Shown: positions 7,967-18,377, numbered from the stretch's first letter. The stretch is 64,000 nucleotides of DNA from Chelativorans alearensis (GCF_010993735.1 NZ_WQNI01000018.1:1-64000); one strand, 5' to 3'. Translations and numbers: made by a program. Notes: a model not told the origin generated them from the letters alone.

Positions 7967-8860
7967 ATGTTGAAAAATTCCGTTCCCCTCCGCCTACTCG
8001 GCGCCCTCATCGCCGCCGCTCTCCTGGCAGCCCCCACCAACGCCGCCGAAGACCTCCCCCAGCCCTTCGAGGACACCTCGCGCCTCGTCTCCATCGGCGG
8101 CTCGCTGACGGAGATCGTCTATGCGCTGGGCGAGGAAGAGCGCCTCGTGGCGCGTGATTCGACCGGCACCTTCCCGCCCGAGGCGCAAGACCTGCCCGAT
8201 GTCGGCTACATGCGCGCCATTTCGCCGGAGGGCGTGCTTTCCGTCACGCCGAGCGCCATCCTGGCGCTGGAAGGCAGCGGCCCGCCCGAGGCCATGGAGG
8301 TGCTGGAAAAGGCGAGTGTGCCGCTCGTCGTGGTCCCCGAAACCTTCGACCGCCAAGGCATCCTGCGCAAGATCCGCTTCGTCGGCGCCGCCCTCGGCGC
8401 GAGGGAGAAGGCGGACGCGCTTGCCGCCACGGTGGAACGGGACATCGAGACCGCCGAGCGCCTGACGGACGGCGTCGCCGAGCCCAAGCGCGTGCTCTTC
8501 ATCCTCAGCATGCAGGGCGGGCGCATCATGGCGTCGGGGAAGGGCACCGCCGCCGACGGCATCATCGCCATGGCCGGCGGCGTCAACGCCGTCGACGGGT
8601 TCCCCGGCTACAAGCAGGTCTCGGAAGAAGCGGTGGCCGAGGCACGGCCCGACGTCATCCTGATGATGGACCGCGGCGGCGACCACGGGGCCGCCGACGA
8701 GGAGCTTTTCAGCCATCCGGCCATCGCGCCGACGCCGGCTGCCCGCGACAGGGCGGTCGTGCGCATGGACGGCGGCTATCTCCTCGGCTTCGGCCCGCGC
8801 ACCGCCAGCGCCATCCGCGACCTTGCCGCCGCCCTCTACGGCCCGCCGGCGGCGAACTGA
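7967..8860 (+). CDS. hmuT: Periplasmic heme-binding protein of heme ABC importer
   Basis: 297 residues from ATG 7967. This start gives a clean signal peptide (about residues 5-25, cleavage after TNAA); the frame stays open upstream to 7895 but into the repeat. The mature protein has the two-lobed cluster A-III fold of ShuT/PhuT/HmuT. The motif DVGYMRAISPEGVLS holds the Tyr that ligates heme iron in ShuT and PhuT. It delivers heme to HmuUV in the inner membrane. It is separated from both neighbours by palindromic repeats. Confidence 0.92.
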   Translation: MLKNSVPLRLLGALIAAALLAAPTNAAEDLPQPFEDTSRLVSIGGSLTEIVYALGEEERLVARDSTGTFPPEAQDLPDVGYMRAISPEGVLSVTPSAILALEGSGPPEAMEVLEKASVPLVVVPETFDRQGILRKIRFVGAALGAREKADALAATVERDIETAERLTDGVAEPKRVLFILSMQGGRIMASGKGTAADGIIAMAGGVNAVDGFPGYKQVSEEAVAEARPDVILMMDRGGDHGAADEELFSHPAIAPTPAARDRAVVRMDGGYLLGFGPRTASAIRDLAAALYGPPAAN

Positions 8861-8882
8861 GACGAGGACACGCACCGATGGC

Positions 8883-8934
8883 CCCCTCTCTTGCAAGTTC
8901 CAAGGGCTTGGCTTCGCCAAATCCAAGAATTTGC
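8883..8934. repeat. TTGCAA-type palindromic repeat, family B copy 1
   Basis: The sequence reads CCCCTCTCTTGCAAG, a stem, TTCG-like loop, then CCAAATCCAAGAATTTGC. It matches the left arm and core of the near-perfect hairpin at 51472-51534, with a diverged right end. It lies in the hmuT-hmuU gap, between 8860 and the hmuU start. Confidence 0.75.
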
Positions 8935-9002
8935 TTCCGAGCTTGTCGACGAACTCCCCCGCCGGCCGTTTCCTCCTTCTTGCCCTCCAACAGGCCTCAC
9001 CC

Positions 9003-10091
9003 ATGCCAGCCGGGATGATCTCCCTGCGCGGCCTGAGCAGCGCCCCTGTGGGCGACCGCTCGGCGCGGGCGCGGCTGGCGATTGCGCTTCTTGTCGCAAT
9101 GCTTGTCGTGGTCGCCGCGGTCAGCACCGCCACCGGCGCCTCGGATGCCTCCGTCCTCGGCGTCATCAAAGGCTGGTTCCATACCAGCGAGGAGGCGCTA
9201 TCGGCGCGCGACCGGCTCATCGTCTATGAAATCCGCCTGCCGCGCGTCGCGCTCGGCATCCTCGTCGGCGCCGCACTCGCCGTCTCCGGGGCTCTCATGC
9301 AAGGGCTGTTCCGCAATCCCCTGGCCGATCCGGGCATTGTCGGCGTTTCGGCGGGCGCGGGGCTCGGCGCCATCACCGTCATCGTTCTGGGAAGCACGGT
9401 GCTCGGCCCCGTCGTCGCCGTGTTCGGCATCTACGCCCTGCCGCTCGCCGCTTTCGCCGGCGGCCTGGTGACCACGCTAACCCTCTACCGTATCGCCACG
9501 CGCCAGGGCCAGACGTCGATTGCCACTATGCTCTTGGCCGGCATCGCGCTCGGCGCGCTTTCCGGCGCCCTGTCGGGCATCCTGGTCTACATCGCCGACG
9601 ACCGGCAGTTGCGCGATCTCACCTTCTGGGGGCTGGGTTCGCTCGGCGGCGCCACCTGGACCAAGATCTGGGCCGCCGGTCCCATCATCCTTGCAGCGCT
9701 CGCCGCCGTTCCCTTCCTCGCCCGTGGCCTCAACGCCCTGGCGCTCGGCGAGGCCTCGGCCCGCCATCTCGGCATCCCCGCCCAGCGCATGAAGAACACC
9801 GCCATCCTCGCCGTCGCCGCGGCCACGGGCGCGGCCGTCGCCGTTTCCGGCGGCATCGGCTTCGTCGGCATCGTCGTGCCGCACCTGCTCAGGCTCGTCA
9901 TCGGCCCCGACCACCGCTACCTGCTGCCGGCCTCGGCACTCCTCGGCGCCAGCCTGCTTCTCCTGGCCGATGCCGTCAGCCGCACCATCGTCGCGCCGGC
10001 GGAGCTGCCCATCGGCATCGTCACCGCCGTCTTCGGCGCTCCCTTCTTCCTGTGGGTGCTCCTGCGCCGCCGCGGCATCCTGGACCTCTAG
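9003..10091 (+). CDS. hmuU: Heme ABC transporter permease (FecCD/BtuC family)
   Basis: 362 residues from ATG 9003; ATG 9015 is also possible. Earlier in-frame codons would translate the repeat. It shows the FecCD layout of about ten membrane helices. Conserved pieces include RLPRVALGILVGAALAVSG and MQGLFRNPLADPGIVGVSAGAG at the first loops, and GGIGFVGIVVPHLLR near the end. It forms the inner-membrane channel for heme with HmuV and HmuT. Its TAG stop is fused to the start of a RIME-like repeat. Confidence 0.93.
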   Translation: MPAGMISLRGLSSAPVGDRSARARLAIALLVAMLVVVAAVSTATGASDASVLGVIKGWFHTSEEALSARDRLIVYEIRLPRVALGILVGAALAVSGALMQGLFRNPLADPGIVGVSAGAGLGAITVIVLGSTVLGPVVAVFGIYALPLAAFAGGLVTTLTLYRIATRQGQTSIATMLLAGIALGALSGALSGILVYIADDRQLRDLTFWGLGSLGGATWTKIWAAGPIILAALAAVPFLARGLNALALGEASARHLGIPAQRMKNTAILAVAAATGAAVAVSGGIGFVGIVVPHLLRLVIGPDHRYLLPASALLGASLLLLADAVSRTIVAPAELPIGIVTAVFGAPFFLWVLLRRRGILDL

Positions 10092-10191
10092 AGCATGATC
10101 CCGAAAAGTGGACACCGGTTTTCGGAAAAGATCATGCTAAAACAAAAGGATGGACCATGATGGCGATTCAGCGAAGCGTCATCGTGATCCA
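10092..10191. repeat. RIME-like double palindrome, copy 1 (between hmuU and hmuV)
   Basis: Palindrome 1 has arms AGCATGATC at 10092-10100 and its complement at 10130-10138, with inner arms CCGAAAA (10101-10107) and TTTTCGG (10119-10125). A second imperfect palindrome follows at about 10151-10190. This is the two-palindrome layout of rhizobial intergenic mosaic elements. It begins right at the hmuU stop (TAG then AGC). Confidence 0.85.
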
Positions 10192-10203
10192 GCGGAAAAA
10201 ACC

Positions 10204-10995
10204 ATGATCGAAGCCCGCAACGTCACCGTCTCCTTCGGCCGCACGCGCATCCTTTCCAGCGTCGGCTTCACCGCCGAGCCTGGCCGCGTGACGGCCATCG
10301 TCGGCCCCAACGGCTCGGGCAAGTCGACGCTCGTCAAGGCGCTCTCGGGCGATCTTCCCTATGGCGGCAGCATCACCCTCAACGGCCGCGAACTGGCGCA
10401 GATGAAGCCGGTGGAAGCGGCAGCCTTGCGCGCCGTGCTGCCGCAGGCCGTCGCGCTCTCCTTCCCCTATACGGTGCGCGAAGTGGTGCGGCTGGGGCTG
10501 ATGGGCGGGCGCTCGGGCGCGCTCGCCGGCCAGGACGAGCACCTGCCGGAACGCGCGCTCGCCAAGGTGGACCTCTCCGGCTTCGCTGGCCGCTTCTACC
10601 AGGAGCTTTCCGGCGGCGAGCAGCAGCGCGTGCAGCTTGCCCGTGTGCTATGCCAGGTGTGGGCGCCGGTGCTCGAAGGCCGCCCCCGCTACCTCATCCT
10701 CGACGAGCCGATCTCCAGCCTCGACATCAAGCACCAGCTTCTCGTCATGAAGATCGCCCGCGAGTTCGCGGCGCGCGGGGGAGGGGTGGTCGCCGTCCTG
10801 CACGATTTGAACCTGACCGCCGCCTTCGCCGACCACGTGCTCGTCATGCGCCGCGGCACGAGCGCGGCGGCGGGAGCGCCGGACGCGGTGATGCAGGACG
10901 CGCTTCTGTCCGAAGTATTCGACTGCCCCTTGAAGGTCGGCGCTGTGCCGGCAGGGGCGACACCGTTCGTCCTGCCGCAGGCCGTACTGGCCTGA
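10204..10995 (+). CDS. hmuV: Heme ABC transporter ATP-binding protein
   Basis: 263 residues from ATG 10204 (MIEARNVTVSFGRTRIL); the frame upstream runs through the RIME element. Walker A is GPNGSGKST, the signature LSGGEQQR, Walker B YLILDEP, and the switch His lies in AVLHDLNL. It powers HmuU for heme import. The typical HmuV spacer VLEGRPRYLILDEP is present. It is the last gene of the rightward operon. Confidence 0.94.
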   Translation: MIEARNVTVSFGRTRILSSVGFTAEPGRVTAIVGPNGSGKSTLVKALSGDLPYGGSITLNGRELAQMKPVEAAALRAVLPQAVALSFPYTVREVVRLGLMGGRSGALAGQDEHLPERALAKVDLSGFAGRFYQELSGGEQQRVQLARVLCQVWAPVLEGRPRYLILDEPISSLDIKHQLLVMKIAREFAARGGGVVAVLHDLNLTAAFADHVLVMRRGTSAAAGAPDAVMQDALLSEVFDCPLKVGAVPAGATPFVLPQAVLA

Positions 10996-11311
10996 GCGCC
11001 CTTTTTGCGCCGCACAATTATTCGTTTGCACTTTCGCCCGTCATGCGCCATATGGGCCCCATAGGCGCATGGGCCGGACCCTCCGGCTTTCTCGCAAAGA
11101 GACTGGTTGCGTCTCATTCTCCCTAACGTTCCCTTTGGACCGGCAGGCGGGAAAAGCCCCGGGCGGCAACGCTTCGGGCGCGACAGCGCAGCCGCGCGGA
11201 GCACGTCTCCGCCGCCTTGTCGTCCATCCAGAACCCATTTCGGCAGGTTGCGCCCTGCCGCAATCCGATTCGCGCGCCGAACCCCGGCGCCGCTTATGAA
11301 AGAGATAAGAA
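10996..11311. other. 316-base spacer between hmuV and helicase gene
   Basis: No gene was seen. A 28-base near-perfect palindrome lies at 11043-11070: ATGCGCC and GGCGCAT flank TATGGG and CCCATA with one unpaired C. A small GC hairpin (CCGGACCCTCCGG) follows at about 11074-11086. The rest is GC-rich and may be the long 5' leader of the RNA helicase gene, as such genes often have; this is inference. Confidence 0.5.
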
Positions 11312-12652
<1,341 letters not shown>

Positions 12653-12834
12653 CGCACCTGAGCCGGCGATCGCAACGGTCGCCGGCCTCCCGCCAGGCGC
12701 ATCGCCGCATTCTGGCCCCCGTCACCGCCCATCCTGGCACAATTGCCTGGCCACTCCCCCTGCGATAGACCTCGAGCCGGCCCGCGCACCGCTTCGCACG
12801 CCTGCGCGCAAAAGGGCCGGGAGGAGGAGCATCG

Positions 12835-14058
12835 ATGGCAGGAATTGCCGCGCTGGCGGCGGCTTACGTCCTTTCGCAGTTCTACCGCTCCTTCCTTGCC
12901 GTCCTCACCCCCGCGCTGACCGCGGAGCTTGGCGCTACCAAGGCCGATCTCTCCGCCGCCTCTGGCGCCTGGTTCGCCCTCTTCGCGCTGATGCAGTTCG
13001 CCGTCGGCGTGTCGCTCGACCGTTACGGCCCGCGCCTGACGGCCGGCATATTGCTTGGCCTTTGCGGAGGCGGCGGCGCCTTCCTCTTCGCCTTCGCAAC
13101 CCAGCCCTGGATGGTGATCGCCGCCATGGCGCTGATCGGCATGGGCTGCGCGCCCGTGCTCATGGCCTCCGTCTTCATCTTCGCGAAATCCTTTTCGCCG
13201 GCCCGGCTGGCGGTCCTCACCTCCTGGATGATGGCCATCGGCACGATGGGCAACGTCGTCGGCGCTTCGCCCCTGGCGGCCGCGGCCGAGGCCTTCGGAT
13301 GGCGCGAGGTGATGGCGGGGTTGGGCATCATCACGCTCCTCGTGGCCGGCGGGATCCTCCTGATCGTGCGCGACCCGGTACGCGAGGAAGGTGCTGCCGG
13401 CAACCCCGGCCTCGGCGGCTATCTCGAACTCATCCGGCTCAGGGCCCTGTGGCCGATCATCCCGCTCGCCGCGCTGAACTACGCCGCCGCCGCCGGCATC
13501 CGCGGCCTGTGGGCGGGGCCGTATCTCGCCGACGTCTATGGCGCCGACGCGCTGCTCATCGGCCAGGTCACCCTTTTCATGGCGCTCGCCATGGCCGCCG
13601 GCACCTTCATCTACGGCCCGCTCGACACAATCTTCAGAACGCGCAAATGGGTGGCGGCGGCGGGCAATACGCTCGGCGCCGCCGCCGTCGCCTGGCTCGC
13701 CGTCTTTCCGCTCGCCGGAGTCGGCGCGGCGACGGTCGCCCTCGTCTTGGTCGGGCTCACCGGCGGCAGCTACGGCGTGATCATGGCCCATGGCCGCGCC
13801 TTCATGCCCGCGCATCTGACGGGGCGCGGCGTCACGCTGCTCAATTTCTTTTCCATCGGCGGCGTGGGCCTGATGCAGTTCGCCACCGGCGCCGTCGTCA
13901 CCGCGTCCACCGTGCCGGCGGAGCCGGCCGTCGCCTACCGCACGCTGTTCGTCTTCTATGCCGGCGTGCTTCTGGCGAGTGTTCTGGTCTATCTTTTTTC
14001 GCGCGACGCCCGGCCGGAGCCTATCTCTCGGCCGTCCCCCCGGCCGGCGGAGCGCTGA
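12835..14058 (+). CDS. MFS transporter
   Basis: 407 residues with about 12 predicted membrane helices. The loop 2-3 signature is recognisable (GVSLDRYGPRLTAG, related to the MFS GxLaDrxGrr motif). GGAGGAG lies just upstream of ATG 12835. Substrate is not evident; the sequence resembles the nitrate/nitrite and cyanate-type or general metabolite MFS groups only loosely. It is a single gene between the helicase and cysK. Confidence 0.85.
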   Translation: MAGIAALAAAYVLSQFYRSFLAVLTPALTAELGATKADLSAASGAWFALFALMQFAVGVSLDRYGPRLTAGILLGLCGGGGAFLFAFATQPWMVIAAMALIGMGCAPVLMASVFIFAKSFSPARLAVLTSWMMAIGTMGNVVGASPLAAAAEAFGWREVMAGLGIITLLVAGGILLIVRDPVREEGAAGNPGLGGYLELIRLRALWPIIPLAALNYAAAAGIRGLWAGPYLADVYGADALLIGQVTLFMALAMAAGTFIYGPLDTIFRTRKWVAAAGNTLGAAAVAWLAVFPLAGVGAATVALVLVGLTGGSYGVIMAHGRAFMPAHLTGRGVTLLNFFSIGGVGLMQFATGAVVTASTVPAEPAVAYRTLFVFYAGVLLASVLVYLFSRDARPEPISRPSPRPAER

Positions 14059-14209
14059 AACCTTGAGGGAAAATCGTCTTCCCACCGCCGCCCGCGCCGA
14101 ACCGTATGCCAGCAGGGGGTATGCCGGCGCAAAAACACGCCTTGTCGAGGCTGACGGCGGCTTTTAGGCTTCGCCGGCAAAACGAGGCCGGAAAAACGAG
14201 GAATCCCCC

Positions 14210-15250
14210 ATGCAGCCTTCGGTGATCGAAACCATCGGCAACACGCCGCTCATCCGCCTCAAACGCGCCTCCGAGGAAACGGGGTGCGAGATCTACGGCA
14301 AGGCCGAGTTCATGAATCCCGGCCAGTCCGTGAAGGACAGGGCAGGGCTCTTCATCATCCGCGACGCGGAGAAGAAGGGCCTGCTTCGGCCCGGCGGCGT
14401 CATCGTCGAGGGGACGGCGGGCAACACCGGCATCGGCCTCACCGTGGTCGCCAAGGCGCTCGGCTACCGCACGGTGATCGTCATCCCCGAGACCCAGAGC
14501 CAGGAGAAGAAGGACGCGCTGCGCGTCCTCGGCGCCGAATTGATCGAGGTGCCGGCGGTGCCCTACCGCAACCCCAACAACTACGTGAAGGTCTCCGGCC
14601 GCCTTGCCGAACAGCTCGCCCGCACCGACCCCAACGGCGCCATCTGGGCCAACCAGTTCGACAATGTCGCCAACCGCGACGGCCACCGGGCGACGACCGC
14701 GCAGGAGATCTGGCGCCAGACGGAAGGCAAGGTCGACGGCTTCGCCTCCGCCGTCGGCACCGGCGGCACGCTCGCCGGCGTCGCCGACGGCCTCAGGGAG
14801 AAGAAGCCGGGCGTCAAGATCGCGCTCGCCGATCCCATGGGCGCGGCGCTCTACAGCTACTATACGACCGGCGAATTGAAGGCCGAGGGAAGCTCCATCA
14901 CCGAAGGCATCGGCCAGGGCCGCGTCACCGCCAATCTCACCGGCTTCCGCCCCGACTTCTCCTACCAGATCCCCGACGCCGAGGCGCTGCCCATCGTCTT
15001 CGACCTCGTTCAGGAGGAGGGCCTGTGCCTGGGCGGCTCCACCGGCATCAACATCGCCGGCGCCATCCGCCTGGCAAAGGAGATGGGCCCCGGCCACATG
15101 ATCGTCACCGTGCTCGCCGACTACGGCACGCGCTACCAGTCCAAGCTCTTCAACCCCGTTTTCCTCCGCGAAAAGGGGCTCCCCGTCCCGGACTGGATGG
15201 AGAAGGAGGTGGCGATCCCGGTGCCGTACGAGGAGGTGCCGGCGCAGTAA
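14210..15250 (+). CDS. cysK: Cysteine synthase A (O-acetylserine sulfhydrylase)
   Basis: 346 residues. The PLP lysine is in NPGQSVKDRAG (Lys42), and the phosphate loop binding the substrate carboxylate is EGTAGNTG. GTGGTLAG binds the PLP phosphate. The reaction is O-acetylserine plus sulfide to cysteine and acetate in the cytosol. It is about 30 residues longer than E. coli CysK at the C-terminus, typical of the rhizobial form. Cystathionine beta-synthase-like enzymes are related, but no CBS domain is present. It appears to be transcribed alone. Confidence 0.92.
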   Translation: MQPSVIETIGNTPLIRLKRASEETGCEIYGKAEFMNPGQSVKDRAGLFIIRDAEKKGLLRPGGVIVEGTAGNTGIGLTVVAKALGYRTVIVIPETQSQEKKDALRVLGAELIEVPAVPYRNPNNYVKVSGRLAEQLARTDPNGAIWANQFDNVANRDGHRATTAQEIWRQTEGKVDGFASAVGTGGTLAGVADGLREKKPGVKIALADPMGAALYSYYTTGELKAEGSSITEGIGQGRVTANLTGFRPDFSYQIPDAEALPIVFDLVQEEGLCLGGSTGINIAGAIRLAKEMGPGHMIVTVLADYGTRYQSKLFNPVFLREKGLPVPDWMEKEVAIPVPYEEVPAQ

Positions 15251-15320
15251 GGTGGATGGAGGGCGCGGTGTGACCCCCTCAAACACGCGTTTGGAAGATC
15301 TGGGCAGCCCTTCCGACTCA

Positions 15321-15344
15321 CCTCTCCCCCTCGAAGGGGAGAGG
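15321..15344. repeat. Short GC palindrome downstream of cysK
   Basis: CCTCTCCCC at 15321-15329 pairs perfectly with GGGGAGAGG at 15336-15344 around a six-base loop. There is no T-run, so it is not a classic terminator. Similar CTCCCCC/GGGGGAG hairpins occur in the palindrome at 51974-52095. Confidence 0.6.
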
Positions 15345-15501
15345 AGTAGGCGCCCGGCACTACGGCCGGCACTCCTCGCCCCCACAAACGGGCGCGTCCA
15401 CCGGCATTCCGCCACGGCTTGAACGGAAATCGAAAACGCGCCGGTTCCAATATGATTATCGCCGGATTACGGTTCGCCGGACCGTTTCATTGGAGGATGC
15501 C

Positions 15502-16251
15502 GTGGAGCAGATGACGCGCACCGAAGCGCTTTTTCGCGACCAGCCCTATCTCACCTCGACGCAGGCCGCCGTTCTCGGCATAAACGACCGCGGCGGCGTC
15601 ATCCTCGACCGCACGGTCTTCTACGCCACCTCCGGCGGCCAGCCAGGCGATACGGGCCGCTTTTTGCGCTCCGACGGCTCGAAGATCGCCGTCGCGGCCA
15701 CCGTGACCGGCCTCACCAAGGACGAGATCATCCATGTGCCGGCGGCGGGCGAGCCGCTGCCCGAGGTGGGCGAAACGCTGAAGCTCGAGCTTGATTGGGA
15801 CCGCCGCTACCGGCTGATGCGCATGCACACCGCCTGCCATCTCTTGAGCGCCATTTGCCCCTTTCCCATCACCGGCGCCTCGGTGGGGGAGGAGGATTCG
15901 CGCCTCGATTTCGACCTGCCGGACGCGGGCTTCACCAAGGAAGGGGTGACGGAAGAGCTGATGGCGCTGGTCGCCGCCGACCATCCCGTCTTCACGCGCT
16001 TGATCGACGAGGAGGAACTTGCCGCCAACCCATCGCTGGTGAAATCGAAGAACGTGCGCCCGCCGGTCGGCACCGGCCGCATCCGCCTCGTCTGCATCGG
16101 CGAGGGCTCCTCAGTCGACAGCCAGCCCTGCGGCGGCACGCATGTGGGGCGCACGGGCGAGATCGGCGAGATCCACATCGGCAAGATCGAGAAGAAGGGG
16201 CGGGAGAACCGCCGCTTCCGCATCCGCTTCGGGCCGTTGCCAGGCAAGTGA
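15502..16251 (+). CDS. Alanyl-tRNA editing protein (AlaX family)
   Basis: 249 residues from GTG 15502, which lies five bases after GGAGG (15492-15496). TTG 15490 and ATG 15511 are the other choices. Zinc ligands are visible: the HxxxH motif in MRMHTACHLL and the CxxxH motif in QPCGGTHVG. These are the editing-domain signatures of AlaRS and free-standing AlaX. It hydrolyses Ser-tRNA(Ala) or Gly-tRNA(Ala) in the cytosol. The GG[QP]PGD substrate loop (SGGQPGDTG) is present. The stop codon lies inside a repeat. Confidence 0.9.
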   Translation: MEQMTRTEALFRDQPYLTSTQAAVLGINDRGGVILDRTVFYATSGGQPGDTGRFLRSDGSKIAVAATVTGLTKDEIIHVPAAGEPLPEVGETLKLELDWDRRYRLMRMHTACHLLSAICPFPITGASVGEEDSRLDFDLPDAGFTKEGVTEELMALVAADHPVFTRLIDEEELAANPSLVKSKNVRPPVGTGRIRLVCIGEGSSVDSQPCGGTHVGRTGEIGEIHIGKIEKKGRENRRFRIRFGPLPGK

Positions 16252-16364
16252 GTAGTGATTAGTGAGTAGCGAGTAGAGGTTTGCCGACACGTTGGCTCTA
16301 AATCATGTCGGATCCGCATATGGCTGTTTGTTCACTATTCACTACTCACTATTCCCTACTCACT
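16247..16364. repeat. GTGAGTA-rich inverted repeat
   Basis: The left arm, 16247-16276, is a run of GTGAGTAG-like units. The right arm, about 16331-16364, is its complement with few mismatches (TTCACTA and CACTACTC units). The loop is about 54 bases. The TGA stop of the AlaX gene (16249-16251) lies in the left arm. Confidence 0.75.
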
Positions 16365-16393
16365 GGTGCCACTCCATATCCCTGGAGAACCAC

Positions 16394-17245
16394 ATGAGCC
16401 AGAAGAGCCCTTTCATCGTTTCCGCCGACTGGCTGGAAGAACGCCTCCACGAGCCGGGACTGTCGATCCTCGATGGTTCCTGGTATCTGCCTGCGCAAGG
16501 GCGCAACGCGCGCGCGGAATACGAAGCGGCCCACATCCCGCGCGCCGTGTTCTTCGATCACGATCTGGTGGTCGATCCCGACTCCGACCTGCCGCACGCC
16601 CTGCCGGAACCGCTCACCTTCGAGCGCTTCGCCAGTTCCATGGGCATTTCCGAGCGCGATACCATCGTCGTCTACGACGGTTCGGGTCTCTTCTCCGCTC
16701 CGCGCGTGTGGTGGCTGTTCCGGGTGATGGGTGTGGAGGAGGTGTTCGTGCTCGACGGCGGGTTCGACCGCTGGCGCGCGGAAGGCCGCCCGGTGACGAG
16801 CGAGCCGACGAAGATCGCGCCCACCGCCTTCCTGCCGCATTTCGACAGGACCCGCGTTGCCCGGCTCGCCGACATGCGGCGGATCGTCGAGGAAGGCAGC
16901 GCGCAGGTCGCCGATGCGCGGCCCGCCGGGCGCTTTACGGGCGCGGAGCCGGAGCCGCGCGCCGGCATGCGCTCCGGCCATATGCCGGGCGCGATCAACG
17001 TGCCGGCCACATCGCTTTCCGAGGACGGCAGCCTGCTGCCGCCGGGCCGCCTGCGCAAAAGACTGGAGGACGCGGGGCTCGACCTTGAAAAGCCGGTGGT
17101 CACCTCCTGCGGATCGGGCGTGACGGCGGCGGTCATCACCTTGGCGCTCGAATCGCTTGGCCACCGCGACAACCGCCTCTACGACGGCTCGTGGAGCGAG
17201 TGGGGCGGGCGCGACGACACGCCGGTCGTCGCGGGGTCCGAGTGA
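16394..17245 (+). CDS. sseA: 3-mercaptopyruvate sulfurtransferase (rhodanese family)
   Basis: 283 residues from ATG 16394, which follows a CTGGAG site; the open frame upstream would run through the repeat. Two rhodanese domains are present. The first ends with the interdomain CH2-type motif, and the second carries Cys239 in SCGSGVTAAV. CGSGVT at the catalytic loop is typical of mercaptopyruvate sulfurtransferase rather than thiosulfate sulfurtransferase. It moves sulfur from 3-mercaptopyruvate to thiol acceptors. Its stop overlaps the GTG start of the next gene. Confidence 0.9.
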   Translation: MSQKSPFIVSADWLEERLHEPGLSILDGSWYLPAQGRNARAEYEAAHIPRAVFFDHDLVVDPDSDLPHALPEPLTFERFASSMGISERDTIVVYDGSGLFSAPRVWWLFRVMGVEEVFVLDGGFDRWRAEGRPVTSEPTKIAPTAFLPHFDRTRVARLADMRRIVEEGSAQVADARPAGRFTGAEPEPRAGMRSGHMPGAINVPATSLSEDGSLLPPGRLRKRLEDAGLDLEKPVVTSCGSGVTAAVITLALESLGHRDNRLYDGSWSEWGGRDDTPVVAGSE

Positions 17246-17814
17246 ACGCCGTCCTCAAGCAGCGCGGCGGCCGCACGCTGCGCGCCACCGTCATCCATCT
17301 GGAGATGGCGGCGCCGCCGCGCACCTATCCGGCCATACCCTCGGGGCGGCAGCTTGCGCTCCTGCGCTGCCACGACATGCCGCTTCACTTCTACCGCTAC
17401 CTATACGACCGCGTGGGCCGCGAATGGCACTGGACGGCGGCGCTGAACCTTTCCGACACGGCGTTGGCCGAGCGTCTTCAAAGCGCGCAGACGGACATCC
17501 ACGTCCTCAACATGGAGGGATGTCCCGCGGGCTTCTTCGAATTGCGGCTTCTGCAGGGCGAGGAATGCCGGCTGGTGCATTTCGGCCTGATGGCGCATGC
17601 CGTCGGCACCGGGCTCGGCCGCTGGTTCCTGGGTGCCGCCATTCGCACCGCCTGGTCGCATGGGCCGCGCCTGGTCTCGGTGGAGACTTGCACGCTCGAC
17701 CACCCGGCCGCACTCGGGCTCTACCAGAAGATGGGCTTCAGCCCCGTATGGCGACGGGAGGAGACCGTCACCGTGCTCTCTCCCGAGGCGCGGGCGGCGG
17801 TGCTTCTGCGCTGA
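17242..17814 (+). CDS. GNAT family N-acetyltransferase
   Basis: 190 residues from GTG 17242, which overlaps the sseA stop by four bases. The acetyl-CoA-binding region is in HFGLMAHAVGTGLGRWFLG (the RxxGxG/A pattern), followed by SVETCTLDHPAALGLYQKMGF, the usual GNAT end. The substrate is unknown. Translational coupling to sseA suggests a shared unit, perhaps coincidental. Confidence 0.85.
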   Translation: MNAVLKQRGGRTLRATVIHLEMAAPPRTYPAIPSGRQLALLRCHDMPLHFYRYLYDRVGREWHWTAALNLSDTALAERLQSAQTDIHVLNMEGCPAGFFELRLLQGEECRLVHFGLMAHAVGTGLGRWFLGAAIRTAWSHGPRLVSVETCTLDHPAALGLYQKMGFSPVWRREETVTVLSPEARAAVLLR

Positions 17815-17902
17815 TCGCATCGTTCTCGACCGCTCGTGAATCGGGTGGCCGGGCGGCCGGCGATCGCTAGTCTTCTTCTCCTTCGAAAGCTGGAGAAGAA
17901 CC

Positions 17903-18376
17903 ATGGGCCTCATACGTTTCATCGCCATGCCGACGCGGCAGGCGCGCGCTTTTCAAGGTGGCGGCATCGACGCCTACGGCAACCCGCCGGAGCGCCGCAT
18001 CTCGGACGGCGACGGCGTTCCCTGCCGCCACTGCCTGCGCCATGTGCCGGCAGGGCGGCCCTACCTGGTGCTCGCCTACCGGCCATTCCCCGACCTCCAG
18101 CCCTACGCGGAGACGGGACCGGTCTTCCTGTGCGCGGATGAATGCCCGCAGGCGGAAGAGAGCGACGTGATGCCGGAAATGCTTCGCGCCTCCACGGAAT
18201 TCCTGCTGCGCGGGTATGGCGCCGACGACCGCATCGTCTACGGCACCGGCGCGGTGACGCCGAAGCAGCACGTCTGCACGCGGTCGCATGAACTCCTGCA
18301 GCGGCCAGAGGTCGCCTACCTTCACCTGCGTTCGGCGAAAAACAATTGCTACCAGTGCCGCATCGAACGCGCATAA
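17903..18376 (+). CDS. DUF1203 domain-containing protein
   Basis: 157 residues preceded by GGAGAAG. The layout matches DUF1203: an N-terminal IRFIAMPT, a CRHCL pair of Cys in the first third, [28 protein letters not shown] in the middle, and a Cys-containing end (CYQCRIERA). There are several conserved Cys, perhaps for metal. The function is unknown. It ends at a shared terminator with the convergent ald gene. Confidence 0.85.
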   Translation: MGLIRFIAMPTRQARAFQGGGIDAYGNPPERRISDGDGVPCRHCLRHVPAGRPYLVLAYRPFPDLQPYAETGPVFLCADECPQAEESDVMPEMLRASTEFLLRGYGADDRIVYGTGAVTPKQHVCTRSHELLQRPEVAYLHLRSAKNNCYQCRIERA

Positions 18377-18377
18377 A

